From Mesorhizobium sp. ORS 3324 (GTDB taxonomy: Bacteria; Pseudomonadota; Alphaproteobacteria; Rhizobiales; Rhizobiaceae), in assembly GCA_000824825.2 (NCBI GenBank), contig LM655172.1:43906-107905 (forward strand): a stretch of DNA of 64,000 bases, given 5' to 3'. Shown here one piece after another: positions 37,415 through 46,630 of the stretch. The position numbers and the translations under genes are program-made. Every line of letters starts with the position of its first letter. Positions within the stretch are counted from its first letter, which is position 1. The notes under the pieces were generated by a model. The model was not told the DNA's origin. It worked only from the letters and a program-made list of their open reading frames with translations, and did not search any database.

Positions 37415-38908
37415 ATGAGCGGTTTTGTGCTGGCCATCGACCAGGGGACGACGTCGACCCGGGCGATCCTGTTCGACGACAAGATGAAGGTCGCAGGCAT
37501 CGGCCAGCAGGAATTCAGCCAGCATTATCCGGCTTCCGGCTGGGTCGAGCATGACCCGGAAGACATATGGGCAAGCGTGATCGCGACGGTCAAGGCGGCG
37601 CTGAAAGCGGCCGGCCGCAGGGCATCCGACGTGGCGGCGATCGGCATCACCAACCAGCGCGAGACCGTCGTCATCTGGGACAAGGCGACCGGCAAGCCGA
37701 TCCACAACGCGATCGTGTGGCAGGACCGTCGCACCGCGCTGCTCTGCCAGAAGCTGCGTAGCCAAGGGCTGGAGAAGACATTCACGAAGAAGACCGGGCT
37801 GCTGCTCGATCCGTACTTCTCCGGCACCAAGATCGCCTGGATGCTGGACAAGGTGAAGGGCGCGAGGAAGCGCGCCGAGAAGGGCGAGCTGCTCGCCGGC
37901 ACCATCGACAGTTTTCTCATCTGGCGGCTGACCGGCGGCAAGGTGCACGCGACCGACGCCACCAACGCCTCGCGCACGCTGATCTACAACGTCGAGAAGA
38001 ACGCCTGGGACGACGAGCTGCTGGCCATCCTGAAAATACCGGCCAAGATCCTGCCGCAGGTGAAGGACTGCGCCGATGATTTCGGCGTCACCGAGAAAAG
38101 CCTCTTCGGTGCCGAGATGAGGATATTGGGAGTCGCCGGCGACCAGCATGCGGCGACCATAGGCCAGGCCTGTTTCGAGCCCGGCATGATGAAATCCACT
38201 TACGGCACCGGCTGCTTCGCGCTGCTAAACACCGGCAGCGATCTGGTGCGCTCTAAGAACCGGCTCTTGACCACCATCGCCTACCGGCTGAACGGCAAGA
38301 CCACCTATGCGCTGGAAGGCTCGATCTTCATTGCTGGCGCCGCCGTGCAATGGCTGCGCGACGGCATCAAGGTGATCGGCAAGGCCGAGCACAGCGGCGC
38401 GCTGGCGGCGACCGCAGATCCGTCGCAGCAGGTCTATCTGGTGCCGGCTTTCGTTGGTCTCGGCGCGCCGCATTGGGATGCGGATGCGCGCGGCGCCATT
38501 TTTGGGCTGACCCGCAATTCGGGGCCGGCGGAGTTCGCGCGCGCGGCACTCGAATCCGTCGCCTTCCAGACGCGCGACCTGCTCGACGCTATGCGCAAGG
38601 ATTGGAAAGGCGCCTCCGCCAAGACCGTGCTGCGGGTCGACGGCGGCATGGTGGCGTCGGACTGGACCATGCAGCGCCTGGCCGACATTCTCGACGCGCC
38701 CGTCGACCGGCCGACGATCCTGGAGACGACCGCGTTGGGCGCCGCCTGGCTTGCCGGTTCGAAGGCCGGCGTGTGGCCGAAGGCGAGGGAATTCGCCAAG
38801 ACCTGGGCGCTCGACCGGCGTTTCACGCCAGACATGGATGCGCCGACACGTTCGGCCAAGCTCGCAGGCTGGCGCGATGCTGTGCGGCGCACGCTGAGCG
38901 TGCGATAA
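37415..38908 (+). CDS. glpK: GlpK, glycerol kinase
   Basis: 497 residues. Phosphorylates glycerol with ATP to sn-glycerol-3-phosphate in the cytosol, feeding GlpD. FGGY-kinase elements: [15 protein letters not shown] at the N-terminus, [43 protein letters not shown], and the C-terminal [22 protein letters not shown] 37415 is preceded by GGAGGGAA. Full length for the family. Last gene of the glycerol operon. Confidence 0.97.
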   Translation: MSGFVLAIDQGTTSTRAILFDDKMKVAGIGQQEFSQHYPASGWVEHDPEDIWASVIATVKAALKAAGRRASDVAAIGITNQRETVVIWDKATGKPIHNAIVWQDRRTALLCQKLRSQGLEKTFTKKTGLLLDPYFSGTKIAWMLDKVKGARKRAEKGELLAGTIDSFLIWRLTGGKVHATDATNASRTLIYNVEKNAWDDELLAILKIPAKILPQVKDCADDFGVTEKSLFGAEMRILGVAGDQHAATIGQACFEPGMMKSTYGTGCFALLNTGSDLVRSKNRLLTTIAYRLNGKTTYALEGSIFIAGAAVQWLRDGIKVIGKAEHSGALAATADPSQQVYLVPAFVGLGAPHWDADARGAIFGLTRNSGPAEFARAALESVAFQTRDLLDAMRKDWKGASAKTVLRVDGGMVASDWTMQRLADILDAPVDRPTILETTALGAAWLAGSKAGVWPKAREFAKTWALDRRFTPDMDAPTRSAKLAGWRDAVRRTLSVR

Positions 38909-38935
38909 GGAGGCATGGCAAGGCGAGAGGGGGGC

Positions 38936-39415
38936 ATGAAATATCCACGCTGGTATCCCGCATGGCGCGATGAGGCTTTTGACCAGCTGAACGCCAAGAA
39001 CGATCAGTTGCAGAAGGAATTCCGGCTCGGCGGCTGGTCGCGCTACGATTATGACTTGACGACCGGAAAGCTGCTTTTCTCGGCGGATGGCGTCGTGAAG
39101 GTGGTCTCTGAAATTCAAATCGCGGGCTCCACGAGCGGCAAGGCGAGCAACTGGCTCTGGGCCTGGGCGAATTCGAACTTGCCCGGTGAACTTCTCAGCG
39201 ACGCTAAACTGGTCCGGTCGTTCGGCGAGGAGAAGGGCATAGACGAACTGGCGCAGGCTTATGTGATAGACATGGCCAACGACCTGGACGTGCTCGGTTG
39301 GGAGCTGACCGGCGCGATGGTTCGAATTTGCAATGCGCTCGGGGCCTATCGTTCGCCGCGAAGCGAAGGTGGGGCCCTGTATTTCGTTTTCAAGAACATC
39401 AGCTGGGCCAGCTGA
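38936..39415 (+). CDS. Conserved hypothetical protein, DUF6882-like
   Basis: 159 residues from ATG 38936; an in-frame ATG at 38915 has its GGAGG too close. Soluble, no signal peptide or helix. The segment SNWLWAWANSNLPGELLSDAKLVRSFGEEKGI is characteristic of DUF6882 proteins, whose role is unknown. It follows glpK by 27 bp, but has no evident link to glycerol metabolism. Family assignment is from pattern memory and moderately sure. Confidence 0.65.
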   Translation: MKYPRWYPAWRDEAFDQLNAKNDQLQKEFRLGGWSRYDYDLTTGKLLFSADGVVKVVSEIQIAGSTSGKASNWLWAWANSNLPGELLSDAKLVRSFGEEKGIDELAQAYVIDMANDLDVLGWELTGAMVRICNALGAYRSPRSEGGALYFVFKNISWAS

Positions 39416-39427
39416 CCCTAAACAGAA

Positions 39428-39451
39428 GGCCCGCGTCGCAAGCGCGGGTCC
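39428..39451. terminator. GC hairpin after the DUF6882-like gene
   Basis: GGCCCGCG - TCGCAAG - CGCGGGTCC, a stable stem 13 bp after the stop codon. No T-tract. Possible 3'-end structure of the glp or DUF6882 transcript. Confidence 0.35.
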
Positions 39452-39587
39452 GATCAACGACTCTGGGTATGGCTAGAGGCCAATGCGACGCGCTTGGCCG
39501 CAGTGCCCTCCTTCTGCCGTGCTCGGGGCGAGGATTCGAGAGGCCCGAGGCCGCGAAAAGCAAGGCTTGCGGGCCATCTTTTTCCGG

Positions 39588-39616
39588 TTGACCGGCCGAT
39601 CCACTCTCCCTATGTT
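39588..39616 (+). promoter_or_regulatory. Promoter of tRNA-Lys
   Basis: TTGACC (39588-39593), 17-bp spacer, TATGTT (39611-39616), about 37 bp before the mature tRNA. Close to the sigma-70 consensus with optimal spacing. Confidence 0.65.
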
Positions 39617-39652
39617 CCGCGCAATTTCGAGGGCGGCGTTTCCAGCCCGCGG

Positions 39653-39728
39653 GAGCGCGTAGCTCAGCCGGTAGAGCAACTGACTTTTAATCAGTAGGTC
39701 ATGGGTTCGAATCCCATCGCGCTCACCA
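39653..39728 (+). tRNA. tRNA-Lys (anticodon TTT)
   Basis: 76 nt with encoded CCA. Acceptor stem GAGCGCG/CGCGCTC pairs perfectly; D arm GCTC-AGCCGGTA-GAGC; anticodon arm ACTGA-CTTTTAA-TCAGT; T arm ATGGG-TTCGAAT-CCCAT. Discriminator base A. Confidence 0.97.
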
Positions 39729-39896
39729 AGATTTCCGAAAAATTCGGTGAGCGCCTTGGTCGCTGATGGCCCGGCAAGGCCCTGTGCCGGAATTGTCGTA
39801 GCTCGGCCTGAGAAGCCGGCTTGCATGGGCAGGACGGTTGCGCCAAGCTGGCTTTGGGGAGTGGTGTTCGCAAATCGATTCCGTGGAAGCGCCACT

Positions 39897-40436
39897 ATGT
39901 TCGTCGACTATTACGAAGTTCTGGAAATCAGCCCGAACGCGAACTCGGAAACGATCGAGCGGATATTTCGTTACTTCGCCATGCGCTACCATCCCGACAA
40001 TCGGGAAACCGGCGATGAGTCACGCTTCAGCGAAATCGTGGAGGCCCATAATACGCTGAAAGACCCGGTGAAGCGTGCGCAGTACGACATTCAGTATAAG
40101 GACCATTTGAACCTTCGCCGCGAATTGACCGAAGAGGCCGCCGACCCCAAAAGCGTCGAACGCGATTCCGACATTCAGGCGAAGCTGCTCTCGCTCCTTT
40201 ATGTGAAACGCCGGCAGGACGTGAACAATCCCGGCATCGGCGATTCGGAACTCGAACGCCTGTCAGGCTGTCCGCGCGAGCATCTGGAGTTCCATCTCTG
40301 GTATATGAAAGCAAAAGGCTGGATCGGCAGGATCGAAAACGGGATGCTGGCGATCACCGTGGAAGGCATCGATCGCGCCAATTCCGAACATCGCCGTGAA
40401 GTTGTCACGACCAGGCTGCTGGATCATACACGCTGA
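39897..40436 (+). CDS. DnaJ-domain protein with C-terminal winged-helix-like part
   Basis: 179 residues. N-terminal J domain (1 to about 68): MFVDYYEVLEISPNANSETIERIF, then MRYHPDNRETGDESRF with the intact HPD motif needed to stimulate DnaK. After a charged linker, residues 105-170 (LLSLLYVKRRQDVNNPGIGDSELERLSGCPREHLEFHLWYMKAKGWI) resemble a winged helix. No Gly/Phe region or zinc fingers, so it is not DnaJ itself. ATG 39897 places the J domain exactly at the N-terminus. Client unknown. Confidence 0.85.
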   Translation: MFVDYYEVLEISPNANSETIERIFRYFAMRYHPDNRETGDESRFSEIVEAHNTLKDPVKRAQYDIQYKDHLNLRRELTEEAADPKSVERDSDIQAKLLSLLYVKRRQDVNNPGIGDSELERLSGCPREHLEFHLWYMKAKGWIGRIENGMLAITVEGIDRANSEHRREVVTTRLLDHTR

Positions 40437-40487
40437 AGGGCATCACGAAGCCTCTTGGCTATCGAGCCGTTACCGTTCTTTGCAGCC

Positions 40488-40637
40488 TTAATTCCAGGAG
40501 ATCCGAACGAGCCCCTGGAAGTTCTCGGCTTGGTCAATGCTCTTCATCAACGCAATGCGATATGCGCTCTTGTTTGCCAAGCCATCCCAGACAAAGAACG
40601 CAGCGACAGCGGCGGCGATCAGAAGGATCGGTCGCAT
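40488..40637 (-). CDS. Small membrane-anchored or exported peptide (49 residues)
   Basis: MRPILLIAAAVAAFFVWDGL followed by a short polar tail ending RISWN. GGGAGG lies 5-6 nt before the ATG, a near-perfect ribosome site. The N-terminal 17 residues are a hydrophobic anchor or signal. No family recognised. The strong ribosome site makes it likely real; function unknown. Confidence 0.55.
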   Translation of the reverse strand: MRPILLIAAAVAAFFVWDGLANKSAYRIALMKSIDQAENFQGLVRISWN

Positions 40638-40954
40638 CGGAACCTCCCTCAAAGCTCCTCGTACGCTCGCTGGTTATTATGCTCCTGGCCGGAGTGGAGT
40701 GCAAGCAAGTGCTAATATAACTTGCCAGGGTTGAGAAAGGCACCAATGCTGAAAGTGAGACGAAAGCCGCAGAAGGCATACCCTGATGCCGATCGCTTCG
40801 GCGAGGACGGAAGTTGAATCGGGTCTGGGCCATGGCCGCCTTGCAAGGAGGATCGATCGGTGTGTGGCGGTCGCGTCCCGCGTCCAGTCTATATCCACCC
40901 TGATAGCTCGCGAAGCGACCCGTCGAGACAAGGGCGCGTGCAAGGGGAGGGCAA
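40638..40954. other. Intergenic stretch without a confident gene
   Basis: About 300 bp. The only candidate is a 23-codon ORF at 40755 (MLKVRRKPQKAYPDADRFGEDGS) with a weak GAAAGG before it; too short to call. No hairpin terminator or known repeat seen. Confidence 0.3.
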
Positions 40955-41140
40955 ATGGCCGAGAAGAAGGTGATAGCAGTCAAAGACTGGACCTGCGCGA
41001 TGAGCGACGAGCTCGGTCGCGTGGCCTTGACGATCAACCCGACCGAAGGCGAACCGCTCCTGGTTTTGTTGACGATCTTTCAGGCAGCGAAGATGGGGCG
41101 CGAGCTGCAGTCGCCGAAACGCGCGCAGCTATCTATGTAG
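40955..41140 (+). CDS. Small hypothetical protein (61 residues)
   Basis: Starts MAEKKVIAVKDWTCAMSDEL; soluble, no membrane segment, with a compact strand-loop-strand look (RVALTINPTEGEPLLVLLTIF). GGGAGG lies 4-9 nt upstream of the ATG. It precedes the membrane protein gene at 41234 by 93 bp on the same strand. No family recognised. Confidence 0.55.
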   Translation: MAEKKVIAVKDWTCAMSDELGRVALTINPTEGEPLLVLLTIFQAAKMGRELQSPKRAQLSM

Positions 41141-41233
41141 CGACGCCCGCGGCTCGAGCGGGGAGCAGCAGCGCCAACCTTGTCGCCAAACCGGGCGATG
41201 GCTAAAGTCGGCCGTCCCGAGGGAGGCTCCAAG

Positions 41234-42376
41234 ATGGCACTTGACCTTTCGGTAGATGCTTCAGCCGCCAAAGCGGCGACACCCGGCAAGTATCTCTTCG
41301 GCCCGTTCGCCGACTTTCTCATGCTCGGCGGCAGCGCGTTTCTGATCCTGCCAATCCTGCTGTTGGTGCCGCTCGAATACGAAGGGCTGGTAGCCGCAAC
41401 GATGGTGGTCGTGGCCTATCTGATCAACTATCCCCACTTCGCCCATTCCTACCAGATTTTCTACCGCAATTTCGGGCGGAAGCTGAGCGGGAACGGATAC
41501 GACCGGGGTCTGCAGCTTCGCTACATTTTCGCGGGCATCGTCGTTCCCATGATTATGGGCGCGTTCTTTGCCTATGGCGCGGCGACGGCGAACGCGCGCT
41601 TGCTCGGCTATGCGGCCAACGCGATGTTCTTGTTCGTCGGCTGGCACTACGTCAAGCAGGGCTACGGCATGCTGATGGTGGACGCAGTCCTGAAGCGCAA
41701 GTTCTTCGACGATCGCGACAAGAAGGTGCTGCTGGTCAACAGTTATGCCGTATGGATCCTGGCATGGCTGCAGACGAACACGGCAGTCACTCAGGGGAAA
41801 TATTACGGCCTGGACTATTACACATTCGCAGCTCCTTCCTGGATCGTCAGCATTGCCCTGCTGGCGGCAGTCGCATCGACGGCGGCCACGGTTCTGATGC
41901 TGGCCAATCGCTGGCGAAGAAACGGTCGCGCCCTGCCGTATAACGGCATCGTGGCCTATGTCGCGTCGCTCTATCTGTGGATCCTGATTGCGAGGACAAA
42001 TCCGCTCTGGCTGCTTGTGATACCCACGCTCCACTCGCTCCAATATCTGGCGGTGGTCTGGCGCTACCAGACCAATGTCGAGCGCGACGTCCCGGATGCC
42101 GCTAGCGACCCGGAACCGAAGATCCTGTCCTTGCTTGGACCGCTCTACAGGCTTCGGGTGCTGGGATTTATCGTCGGGGGCGGGGCGCTGGGATATCTCG
42201 GTTTCTGGCTGATCCCGATGGCGATGACGGCTTTGATCCCCTACGACAGGGAAGTCCTCGGATCCTCGCTGTTCTTCTTCATCGTGCTGATCTTCATCAA
42301 CGTGCACCACTATTTCCTGGACAACGTCATGTGGCGGCGCGGCAACCCGGAGGTGTCGCGCTATCTGTTCCGGTAG
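41234..42376 (+). CDS. Polytopic membrane protein with conserved-looking histidines, unknown function
   Basis: 380 residues from ATG 41234 (GGGAGG 7 nt upstream). About ten predicted membrane helices. Histidines lie in or at helix ends: His68 and His71 (NYPHFAHSYQIFY), His138 (FVGWHYVKQGYG), His267 (PTLHSLQYL), His358-359 (INVHHYFLDNVMWR). Their placement resembles membrane metalloenzymes of the desaturase/hydroxylase or Brp/Blh kind, but I cannot assign a family. The C-terminus VHHYFLDNVMWRRGNPEVSRYLFR looks like a conserved terminal motif. Function unknown; a di-metal oxygenase is speculation. Confidence 0.75.
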   Translation: MALDLSVDASAAKAATPGKYLFGPFADFLMLGGSAFLILPILLLVPLEYEGLVAATMVVVAYLINYPHFAHSYQIFYRNFGRKLSGNGYDRGLQLRYIFAGIVVPMIMGAFFAYGAATANARLLGYAANAMFLFVGWHYVKQGYGMLMVDAVLKRKFFDDRDKKVLLVNSYAVWILAWLQTNTAVTQGKYYGLDYYTFAAPSWIVSIALLAAVASTAATVLMLANRWRRNGRALPYNGIVAYVASLYLWILIARTNPLWLLVIPTLHSLQYLAVVWRYQTNVERDVPDAASDPEPKILSLLGPLYRLRVLGFIVGGGALGYLGFWLIPMAMTALIPYDREVLGSSLFFFIVLIFINVHHYFLDNVMWRRGNPEVSRYLFR

Positions 42377-42382
42377 GGCATT

Positions 42383-43519
42383 TCAGGAACGCCCGAAAAC
42401 CAGCGACACATTCCCGCCGGCATGGCGTTCGAGCCGTCCGGCGAGATCGAGCTCAAGCAGAACCATCGCAATCTGCGCGGCGCTCAAGCCGGTGTGGCGG
42501 ATGATCTCGTCGACGGTGACAGGCGTCGGGCCGAGCGCTTCCAGCACATCGGCGCGCTCGTCCTCGCCGGGCGGCGGCATTGCCGACAGGTCTGGCGCCT
42601 CGGCAAGCGGCGCGGTTCTTGGCGGGCGGTTGCCGGCCAAAGGTGCCAGCGCGCCCAATATATCAGCCGCTTCGGTGACGAGCGTCGCGCCGTCCTTGAG
42701 CAGGGCGTTGCTGCCGGCGGCGCGCGGGTCGAGCGGCGAGCCCGGCACCGCGAAGACCAGACGGCCCATCTCGTTGGCGAGCCTGGCGCTGATCAGCGAG
42801 CCGGAGCGCTGCGCCGCCTCGACCACGACCAGCCCAAGCACCATGCCGGCGACGAGGCGGTTGCGGCGCGGAAAATCCTGCGCGCGCGGCTGCCAGCCGA
42901 AAGGCATTTCCGAAACGATGGCGCCGCCGCGTTCGGCGATGTCGTCGCACAGGCCGCTATTCTCGGGCGGGTAGGGGACATCGAGGCCGCCGGCCAGCAC
43001 GCCGACAGTGCCGGTCGAAAGACTGCCCTGATGCGCCGCGGTGTCGATGCCGCGGGCCAGGCCGGAGACGATGGCGTAACCGTCGCGACCGAGATCCTGC
43101 GCCAGCATGCGCGCCATCTTGATGCCGGCAAGCGAGGCATTGCGGGCGCCGACGATGGCCACAGCCGGCAGACGGAACACCGCGCCTTCGCCTTTCACCG
43201 CCAACAGCGGCGGCGGGTTGTCCAGGGTCTTCAGCAAGGCCGGATAGTCGGCCTCGCCGATGCCGACGAAGCGGGCGCCGGCGCGGCGGGCCGCGTCCAA
43301 CTCTGCTTCGGCTTCGGCGATGGAAGGAATGCGGGCGATGCGGCTGGCGCCGCCCGAGATCATCAGCTCGGGCAGCATTTCGAGCGCGGCTTCGGCCGAG
43401 CCGAAGCGATTGATCAGTTCGCGGAACGAGGCCGGGCCGACGTTCGGTGTGCGGATGAGGCGAAGCCAGGCAAGCCGCTGCCGGTCGCTGAGGCGCGGGC
43501 CGGCGGCAGGCCCGCTCAC
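42383..43519 (-). CDS. dprA: DprA/Smf, DNA-processing protein
   Basis: 378 residues. Binds incoming single-stranded DNA and loads RecA in natural transformation; widely kept in bacteria not known to be competent. N-terminal SAM-like helices ([27 protein letters not shown]), Rossmann core ([64 protein letters not shown]), and a C-terminal winged helix ([26 protein letters not shown]). GTG start overlaps the plsY stop by 4 bp (GTGA). Confidence 0.96.
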   Translation of the reverse strand: MSGPAAGPRLSDRQRLAWLRLIRTPNVGPASFRELINRFGSAEAALEMLPELMISGGASRIARIPSIAEAEAELDAARRAGARFVGIGEADYPALLKTLDNPPPLLAVKGEGAVFRLPAVAIVGARNASLAGIKMARMLAQDLGRDGYAIVSGLARGIDTAAHQGSLSTGTVGVLAGGLDVPYPPENSGLCDDIAERGGAIVSEMPFGWQPRAQDFPRRNRLVAGMVLGLVVVEAAQRSGSLISARLANEMGRLVFAVPGSPLDPRAAGSNALLKDGATLVTEAADILGALAPLAGNRPPRTAPLAEAPDLSAMPPPGEDERADVLEALGPTPVTVDEIIRHTGLSAAQIAMVLLELDLAGRLERHAGGNVSLVFGRS

Positions 43520-44097
43520 CCGTTCGCCCCGATCTTGCTCTCGTTGCCGGCCAGCAGCCGCGAGATGTTGGCGCGATGCATGACGAAGACGATCAGGCTC
43601 ATCAGCCCGAACAGTCCGGCGATCTGAGGCGTGCTGATGAAATAAAGCGCGATCGGCACGACAACAGCCGCCGTCAGCGCGGCCAGGGAGGAGTAGCGGA
43701 ACAGGAAGGCCATGGCGAGCCAGACAGCGGCGAAGACAAGCATGCCCTGCCAGGCAAGACCGAGCAGCACACCGAGATAGGTGGCGACGCCCTTGCCGCC
43801 CTTGAAGCCGAGCCAGACGGGAAAGAGGTGGCCGAGGAAAGCGCCGAAGCCGGCCAGCAAGGCAAATTCCGGGGCGAAGCGGCCAGCGATGAGCGCTGCA
43901 GCGGTGCCTTTGAGGGCATCGAGCAGCAGCGTCGCGGCGGCAAGCCCCTTGTTGCCGGTGCGCAAAACATTGGTCGCGCCGATGTTGCCTGAGCCGATCT
44001 GGCGCACGTCGCCGAGACCGGCGGCGCGGGTGATCAAGAGCCCAAACGGGATCGAGCCGAGCAAGTACCCGAAGATGAGCGCTAGCACGTAACTCAT
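43516..44097 (-). CDS. plsY: PlsY, acyl-phosphate glycerol-3-phosphate acyltransferase
   Basis: 193 residues, about five to six membrane helices. Makes lysophosphatidic acid from acyl-phosphate and glycerol-3-phosphate in the inner membrane. Signature motifs: [36 protein letters not shown], and [20 protein letters not shown] 44097 has GGGGGAAA just upstream. Upstream on the same strand lies the dihydroorotase-like gene (about 90 bp gap); dprA follows, overlapping. Confidence 0.97.
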   Translation of the reverse strand: MSYVLALIFGYLLGSIPFGLLITRAAGLGDVRQIGSGNIGATNVLRTGNKGLAAATLLLDALKGTAAALIAGRFAPEFALLAGFGAFLGHLFPVWLGFKGGKGVATYLGVLLGLAWQGMLVFAAVWLAMAFLFRYSSLAALTAAVVVPIALYFISTPQIAGLFGLMSLIVFVMHRANISRLLAGNESKIGANG

Positions 44098-44183
44098 TGT
44101 TTCCCCCAAAAGATAACCTGTCTGGCTTCCGGGAATTTGCAGAGACTCAGGTCAAGCCGGCGCCGGCTGAATCTCGACACGTC

Positions 44184-45470
44184 CTAGGCCGAAAACACTG
44201 TGCGGCCCGCAACCATCGTTTGCAAGACCTTGCCCTGCAGGCGCGCACCTTCGAAGCAGGTGTTCTTGGAACGCGAGCGCAGGCCGCTCTCGCTGACGAT
44301 CCAGGGCTCGTCGAGATCGACCACGGCGAGATCGGCCACAGCACCGGGTTTCAGCGTGCCGCCCGGCAGGCCGAACAATCTTGCCGGCGCGGTCGAAAGC
44401 GTCTCGACCAGCCTCACCAGCGGCACGTCGCCATTGTGGTAAAGCCGCAGTGCCGCGCCAAGCAGCGTCTCCAGACCGATCGCGCCGGCGGCGGCATCGG
44501 CGAAGGGCAGGCGCTTGGTGTCGACATCCTGCGGATCATGCGAGGAGACGATAATGTCGATGGTGCCGTCCTTGATCGCCTCGATCATCGCCAGCCGGTC
44601 GTCCTCCGCCCGCAAGGGCGGCGTCAACCGGAAGAAGGTTCGGTATTCGCCGACATCGTTCTCGTTGAGCGACAGATTGTGGATCGCGACGCCGGCCGTG
44701 ACATCGGCGCCATCCGCCTTCGCCCGGCTCACCGCGCCAACCGCCATCGCCGTCGAGATCTTGGCCGCGTGATAGGCGCCGCCTATCAACCGCGCCAGCG
44801 CCAGGTCGCGCTCCAGCGGGATGAGCTCGGCCTCGCGCGGAATGCCCGATAGGCCGAGCCAGCTCGCATAAAGCCCTTCGTTCATCACGCCGGCCGCGGC
44901 AAGGTCCGCATCCTGGGTCTCGTGTGCGATGACGCCGCCGAAATCGCGTGCATAAGTCAGCGCCCGGCGCATCACCAGCGCATTGACGATCGTGTGGCGG
45001 CCATCGGTGAAGGCAACGGCGCCGGCCTCGCGCAGCAGGCCAAACTCGGTCATCTCGCGACCTTCGAGCCCCTTGGTGATAGCCGCCGCCGGGAAGATGT
45101 TGACGCTTGCCGTGTCCCTTGCGGTGCGCAGCACGAATTCGACCAGCGCAACATTGTCGATCACCGGGTTGGTGTCCGGCATCATGACGATGGAGGTGAC
45201 GCCGCCGGCCGCTGCCGCGACGCTTGCGGAAGCGATCGTCTCGCGATGCTCGCCGCCGGGTTCGCCGATGAACACGCGTGCATCGACGAGGCCCGGAACA
45301 ATCGTCTTGCCGGCGCAGTCGATGACGATGGCGCCTTCGGGCGCGCCCTGGTTCAGCGCCGCCTTGCCGGCTGCGGCGATCCTGCGGCCGTCGACGATGA
45401 CGGCGCCGATCTCGTCGACACCGCGCGATGGGTCGACGATGTGCGCCTTGCTGAACACCGTCACGCTCAT
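44184..45470 (-). CDS. Dihydroorotase-like protein (PyrC'/PyrX type), probably inactive
   Basis: 428 residues of the amidohydrolase fold. The metal-binding D-x-H-x-H after the first strand, followed by RExG in active enzymes, reads [10 protein letters not shown] (residues 63-72): both histidines (now Arg65 and Phe67) and the substrate arginine (now Gly69) are gone. The later D-H-A-P-H segment reads SSHDPQ. Some other elements remain ([16 protein letters not shown]). Adjacent to and overlapping pyrB, it looks like the non-catalytic dihydroorotase homologue that scaffolds aspartate carbamoyltransferase in Pseudomonas-type complexes. A functional dihydroorotase must then lie elsewhere. Confidence 0.85.
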   Translation of the reverse strand: MSVTVFSKAHIVDPSRGVDEIGAVIVDGRRIAAAGKAALNQGAPEGAIVIDCAGKTIVPGLVDARVFIGEPGGEHRETIASASVAAAAGGVTSIVMMPDTNPVIDNVALVEFVLRTARDTASVNIFPAAAITKGLEGREMTEFGLLREAGAVAFTDGRHTIVNALVMRRALTYARDFGGVIAHETQDADLAAAGVMNEGLYASWLGLSGIPREAELIPLERDLALARLIGGAYHAAKISTAMAVGAVSRAKADGADVTAGVAIHNLSLNENDVGEYRTFFRLTPPLRAEDDRLAMIEAIKDGTIDIIVSSHDPQDVDTKRLPFADAAAGAIGLETLLGAALRLYHNGDVPLVRLVETLSTAPARLFGLPGGTLKPGAVADLAVVDLDEPWIVSESGLRSRSKNTCFEGARLQGKVLQTMVAGRTVFSA

Positions 45471-46447
45471 GCGCCGCGCCCCTCATGGTTGCGGCCCTCA
45501 GAATTGCGGCGAGGGTCGAGCAGCGCTTCCATCACCGCCATGCGCACGGCAACCCCCATCTCGACCTGTTCCTGGATGACGCTTTGCGGCCCGTCGGCGA
45601 TTTCCGAGGCGATCTCGACGCCGCGGTTCATCGGCCCCGGATGCATGACGAGCGCATCCCCCTTGGCCGCCTTGAGCTTTTCGGCGTCGAGGCCGAAATA
45701 GCGGAAATATTCGCGGATCGAAGGCACGAAGGCGCCTTCCATGCGCTCGCGTTGCAGGCGCAGCATCATCACCACGTCGGCGTCCTTCAGCCCCTCGGCC
45801 ATCGAGCGGGCGACGATCACGCCCATCCTGTCGATGCCTGCCGGCAGCAGCGTCGAGGGCGCGACGACCCGCACCTGCGCGCCGAGCGCGTTGAGCAGCA
45901 TGATGTTGGAGCGGGCGACGCGTGAGTGCAGGATATCGCCGCAGATCGCAACAATCAGCTTGGATAGCGGCCCCTTGGCGCGGCGGATGGTCAGCGCGTC
46001 GAGCAGCGCCTGCGTCGGATGCTCATGCGCGCCGTCCCCGGCATTGACCACGGAGCAGCCGACTTTCTGCGCCAGAAGTGCGGCCGCGCCCGCCGACTGG
46101 TGACGGATGATCAGGATGTCCGGCCGCATGGCGTTGAGCGTCATGGCGGTGTCGATCAGCGTCTCGCCCTTCTTCACCGAAGAGCTTGCCACCGACATGT
46201 TCATGACGTCGGCGCCGAGCCTTTTTCCCGCGAGCTCGAAGGAGGACTGCGTGCGGGTCGAGGCCTCGTAGAAGAGGTTGATCTGGGTGCGGCCGCGCAG
46301 CGTCGAGGTCTTCTTCTCCGGCTGCCGCGAGATCGACACGGCCCGGTCGGCGCGGTCGAGCAAAAGCTCGATGTCGGCCGGGGAAAGATCGCGGATGCCC
46401 AGAAGATGGCGGTGGGGAAAGAGCGGCAGGGACGAAGCGTCGGTCAT
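45467..46447 (-). CDS. pyrB: PyrB, aspartate carbamoyltransferase catalytic chain
   Basis: 326 residues. Joins carbamoyl phosphate and aspartate, the first committed step of pyrimidine synthesis. Carbamoyl-phosphate site [60 protein letters not shown] and the C-terminal [10 protein letters not shown] are all intact. No PyrI regulatory gene is visible; the downstream dihydroorotase-like gene overlaps by the ATGA motif, in line with class A complexes. Divergent from aidB. Confidence 0.97.
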   Translation of the reverse strand: MTDASSLPLFPHRHLLGIRDLSPADIELLLDRADRAVSISRQPEKKTSTLRGRTQINLFYEASTRTQSSFELAGKRLGADVMNMSVASSSVKKGETLIDTAMTLNAMRPDILIIRHQSAGAAALLAQKVGCSVVNAGDGAHEHPTQALLDALTIRRAKGPLSKLIVAICGDILHSRVARSNIMLLNALGAQVRVVAPSTLLPAGIDRMGVIVARSMAEGLKDADVVMMLRLQRERMEGAFVPSIREYFRYFGLDAEKLKAAKGDALVMHPGPMNRGVEIASEIADGPQSVIQEQVEMGVAVRMAVMEALLDPRRNSEGRNHEGRGA

Positions 46448-46630
46448 CTCAAGGCGCTGCTATAGGGTGCGGTCCGGCCTGCCGCAAGCGCCAGCTTTGG
46501 ATTGCGGGCTTTCTCCCCGGTATTTTCGTCGCGCGCCTTATGTTGCTTGGGCTATAAGGCCCGATGGCTTCGGATTCGCGACCGTGGCCTCGAGATGGTA
46601 AGGACCTCTCTGCCGACTGAAGGATTGGGC

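Noticed and set aside
39473..39895. Minus-strand 140-codon ORF containing GIRTHDLLIKSQLLYRLSYA
   Set aside because: This peptide is the well-known spurious translation of the antisense strand of a tRNA gene; it lies exactly opposite tRNA-Lys.
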